Shown: in pieces, positions 31,746 to 32,740 of the stretch
Position numbering within the stretch: the first letter of the stretch is position 1
Layout: each line of letters opens with the position of its first letter
DNA from: Lingula anatina
Taxonomy: Eukaryota > Brachiopoda > Lingulata > Lingulida > Lingulidae
Direction: 5' to 3'
NCBI RefSeq assembly: GCF_001039355.2
Contig: NW_019775680.1
Coordinates: forward strand, 654,224-686,963
Length of the DNA: 32,740 nucleotides
The notes under the pieces: model-generated
The model's database searches: none
Told to the model about the DNA's origin: nothing
What the model saw: only the letters and a program-made list of their open reading frames with translations
Made by a program: the position numbers and the translations under genes

Positions 31746-32740
31746 TTTCAGAATTGCAATGATCATGTACCACTTGCATTTGTCAATTAAGAAATCAGCC
31801 TAGAGCACCTGCCTGTCACTGTCAGCTTGGCCCTGCTAGTTCTGATGACAGACAGATATAATTAGAGTCCTTGATTGAGGAACTGATCGAAACACTGATC
31901 TTATCGTTAAAGTAACAGATACGATCTATTTCTGCCAGCTAAATCACCTGTAACGGTCTTCTGATAGGGGGAAATCCAGGTAAGTCTCATTCAGGCGCTG
32001 TCAGGGGGAGGTTCTGGAGATATATCTGATAAGAAGACAATACCAGAGTAAACTGTAATTGCAGTCCGTTAGAGAAAATGTTGGTTTTATCGCTGATAAA
32101 ATCACCAGCAGCTCTAGAAAAACCTCTTGGGGCCCATTGACTGACTCTAAAAACCCAAGTGAATGACCAAGTGGTTGTCACAAGTAATAAGGTCGCGCGA
32201 CAAGGTTATTTTCAGTTGCACCCTGGATTACGCACGCTTGCTCCGCAAGGTGTCGCCTGTGGTGGGGGGGCGGGGGCGGCACAGCCCATATGGTTACTGT
32301 GGCGAAGGTGACAAGTACTTCCAAACATTTTTTTTAATAACTGTCATTATTCCTCATTCTATTCACAAATTTGATATTTACGGCAATGGAAAATGTGGCA
32401 CTGACAAAAGTGGGTCTTGGTGCGTTGACAGGCCGCACAGGTGTCCCCAATTAACCGCCACCAGAGAAAAGACCCCAAGCATTAAACAACACGACCTGTA
32501 GATATTGGAAATTTGGCAAAAGTTAAGCAACTGAGGCTTTATTAGATTTGGGCAGAAATCGAGAGGAATGTCCAGTGACATGCCAAACCTCTAAGTTCAA
32601 GTCTTGGCCCTTGACATCAGTAACGCACCCCTTAGTCAAGAATCTGAACAAATCAATGTTGGGCAGGTATGCTCTATTTTCTACAGGCGATTTGTGATTT
32701 TATCAACTTGATTGTCAAGTGCCAGACCTTTTGTTCCCAG
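31746..32740. other. Unassigned right edge
   Basis: No gene could be supported. The open frame at 32163-32501 is GC-skewed and has no domain I recognise. Part of this region could belong to the transposon flanking the THAP gene, but no terminal repeat or second transposon gene was identified. Confidence 0.4.

Noticed and set aside
32163-32501. 112-residue + strand frame at right edge
   Set aside because: No domain, Gly/Arg-rich because of a G-run; not supportable as a gene.

Overview
The window is eukaryotic and looks like a marine invertebrate, most probably a lophotrochozoan such as a mollusc or brachiopod. It is AT-rich and gene-poor, its genes have GT-AG introns, di- and trinucleotide microsatellites are dense, CATGTA-type words are frequent, and it carries decayed THAP/DDE and MITE-like elements. 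The taxon is inferred from style and gene families; no marker gene proves it. All recognised host genes are on the + strand.

Layout. (1) About 1 to 3.3 kb: a two- or three-exon gene for an unusual membrane protein. It has one transmembrane helix followed by a CCCC motif, and a cytoplasmic tail of about 550 residues that reads as a chain of ubiquitin-like (beta-grasp) modules. (2) About 3.3 to 14.0 kb: no supportable gene, only microsatellites, a 250-bp MITE-like element with TA flanks at 10107-10356, and a weak inverted repeat near 5.3 kb. (3) 14.06 to 17.33 kb: a single-exon secreted leucine-rich-repeat protein of 1088 residues with a mucin-like Ser/Thr stalk, a strongly basic Arg/Gly patch and a C-terminal GPI-type hydrophobic tail. 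(4) 18.4 to 28.4 kb: a duplicated two-gene block. Each copy has an MS4A/CD20-like four-transmembrane gene (18433-20947 and 22369-24898, six exons with matching phases) followed by a sarcoplasmic-calcium-binding-protein-like EF-hand gene. The first EF-hand copy (about 20999-21312) is a broken pseudogene. The second (26995-28220) has a full exon set, but exon 2 lacks one base. (5) 28.4 to 32.7 kb: a MITE-like element at 29901-30116 and a minus-strand decayed THAP + DDE_Tnp_4 transposase, resembling ISL2EU/PIF-Harbinger-type elements, at about 30325-31745.

Possible joint function. The MS4A-like proteins carry a PPPPY motif at the cytoplasmic N-terminus, of the kind bound by WW-domain ubiquitin ligases, and they sit beside a calcium buffer/sensor gene as a repeated unit. 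A link between membrane tetraspans and calcium handling is suggested only by this co-duplication. The membrane-anchored ubiquitin-like-repeat protein is the least familiar architecture here and the best candidate for something undescribed.
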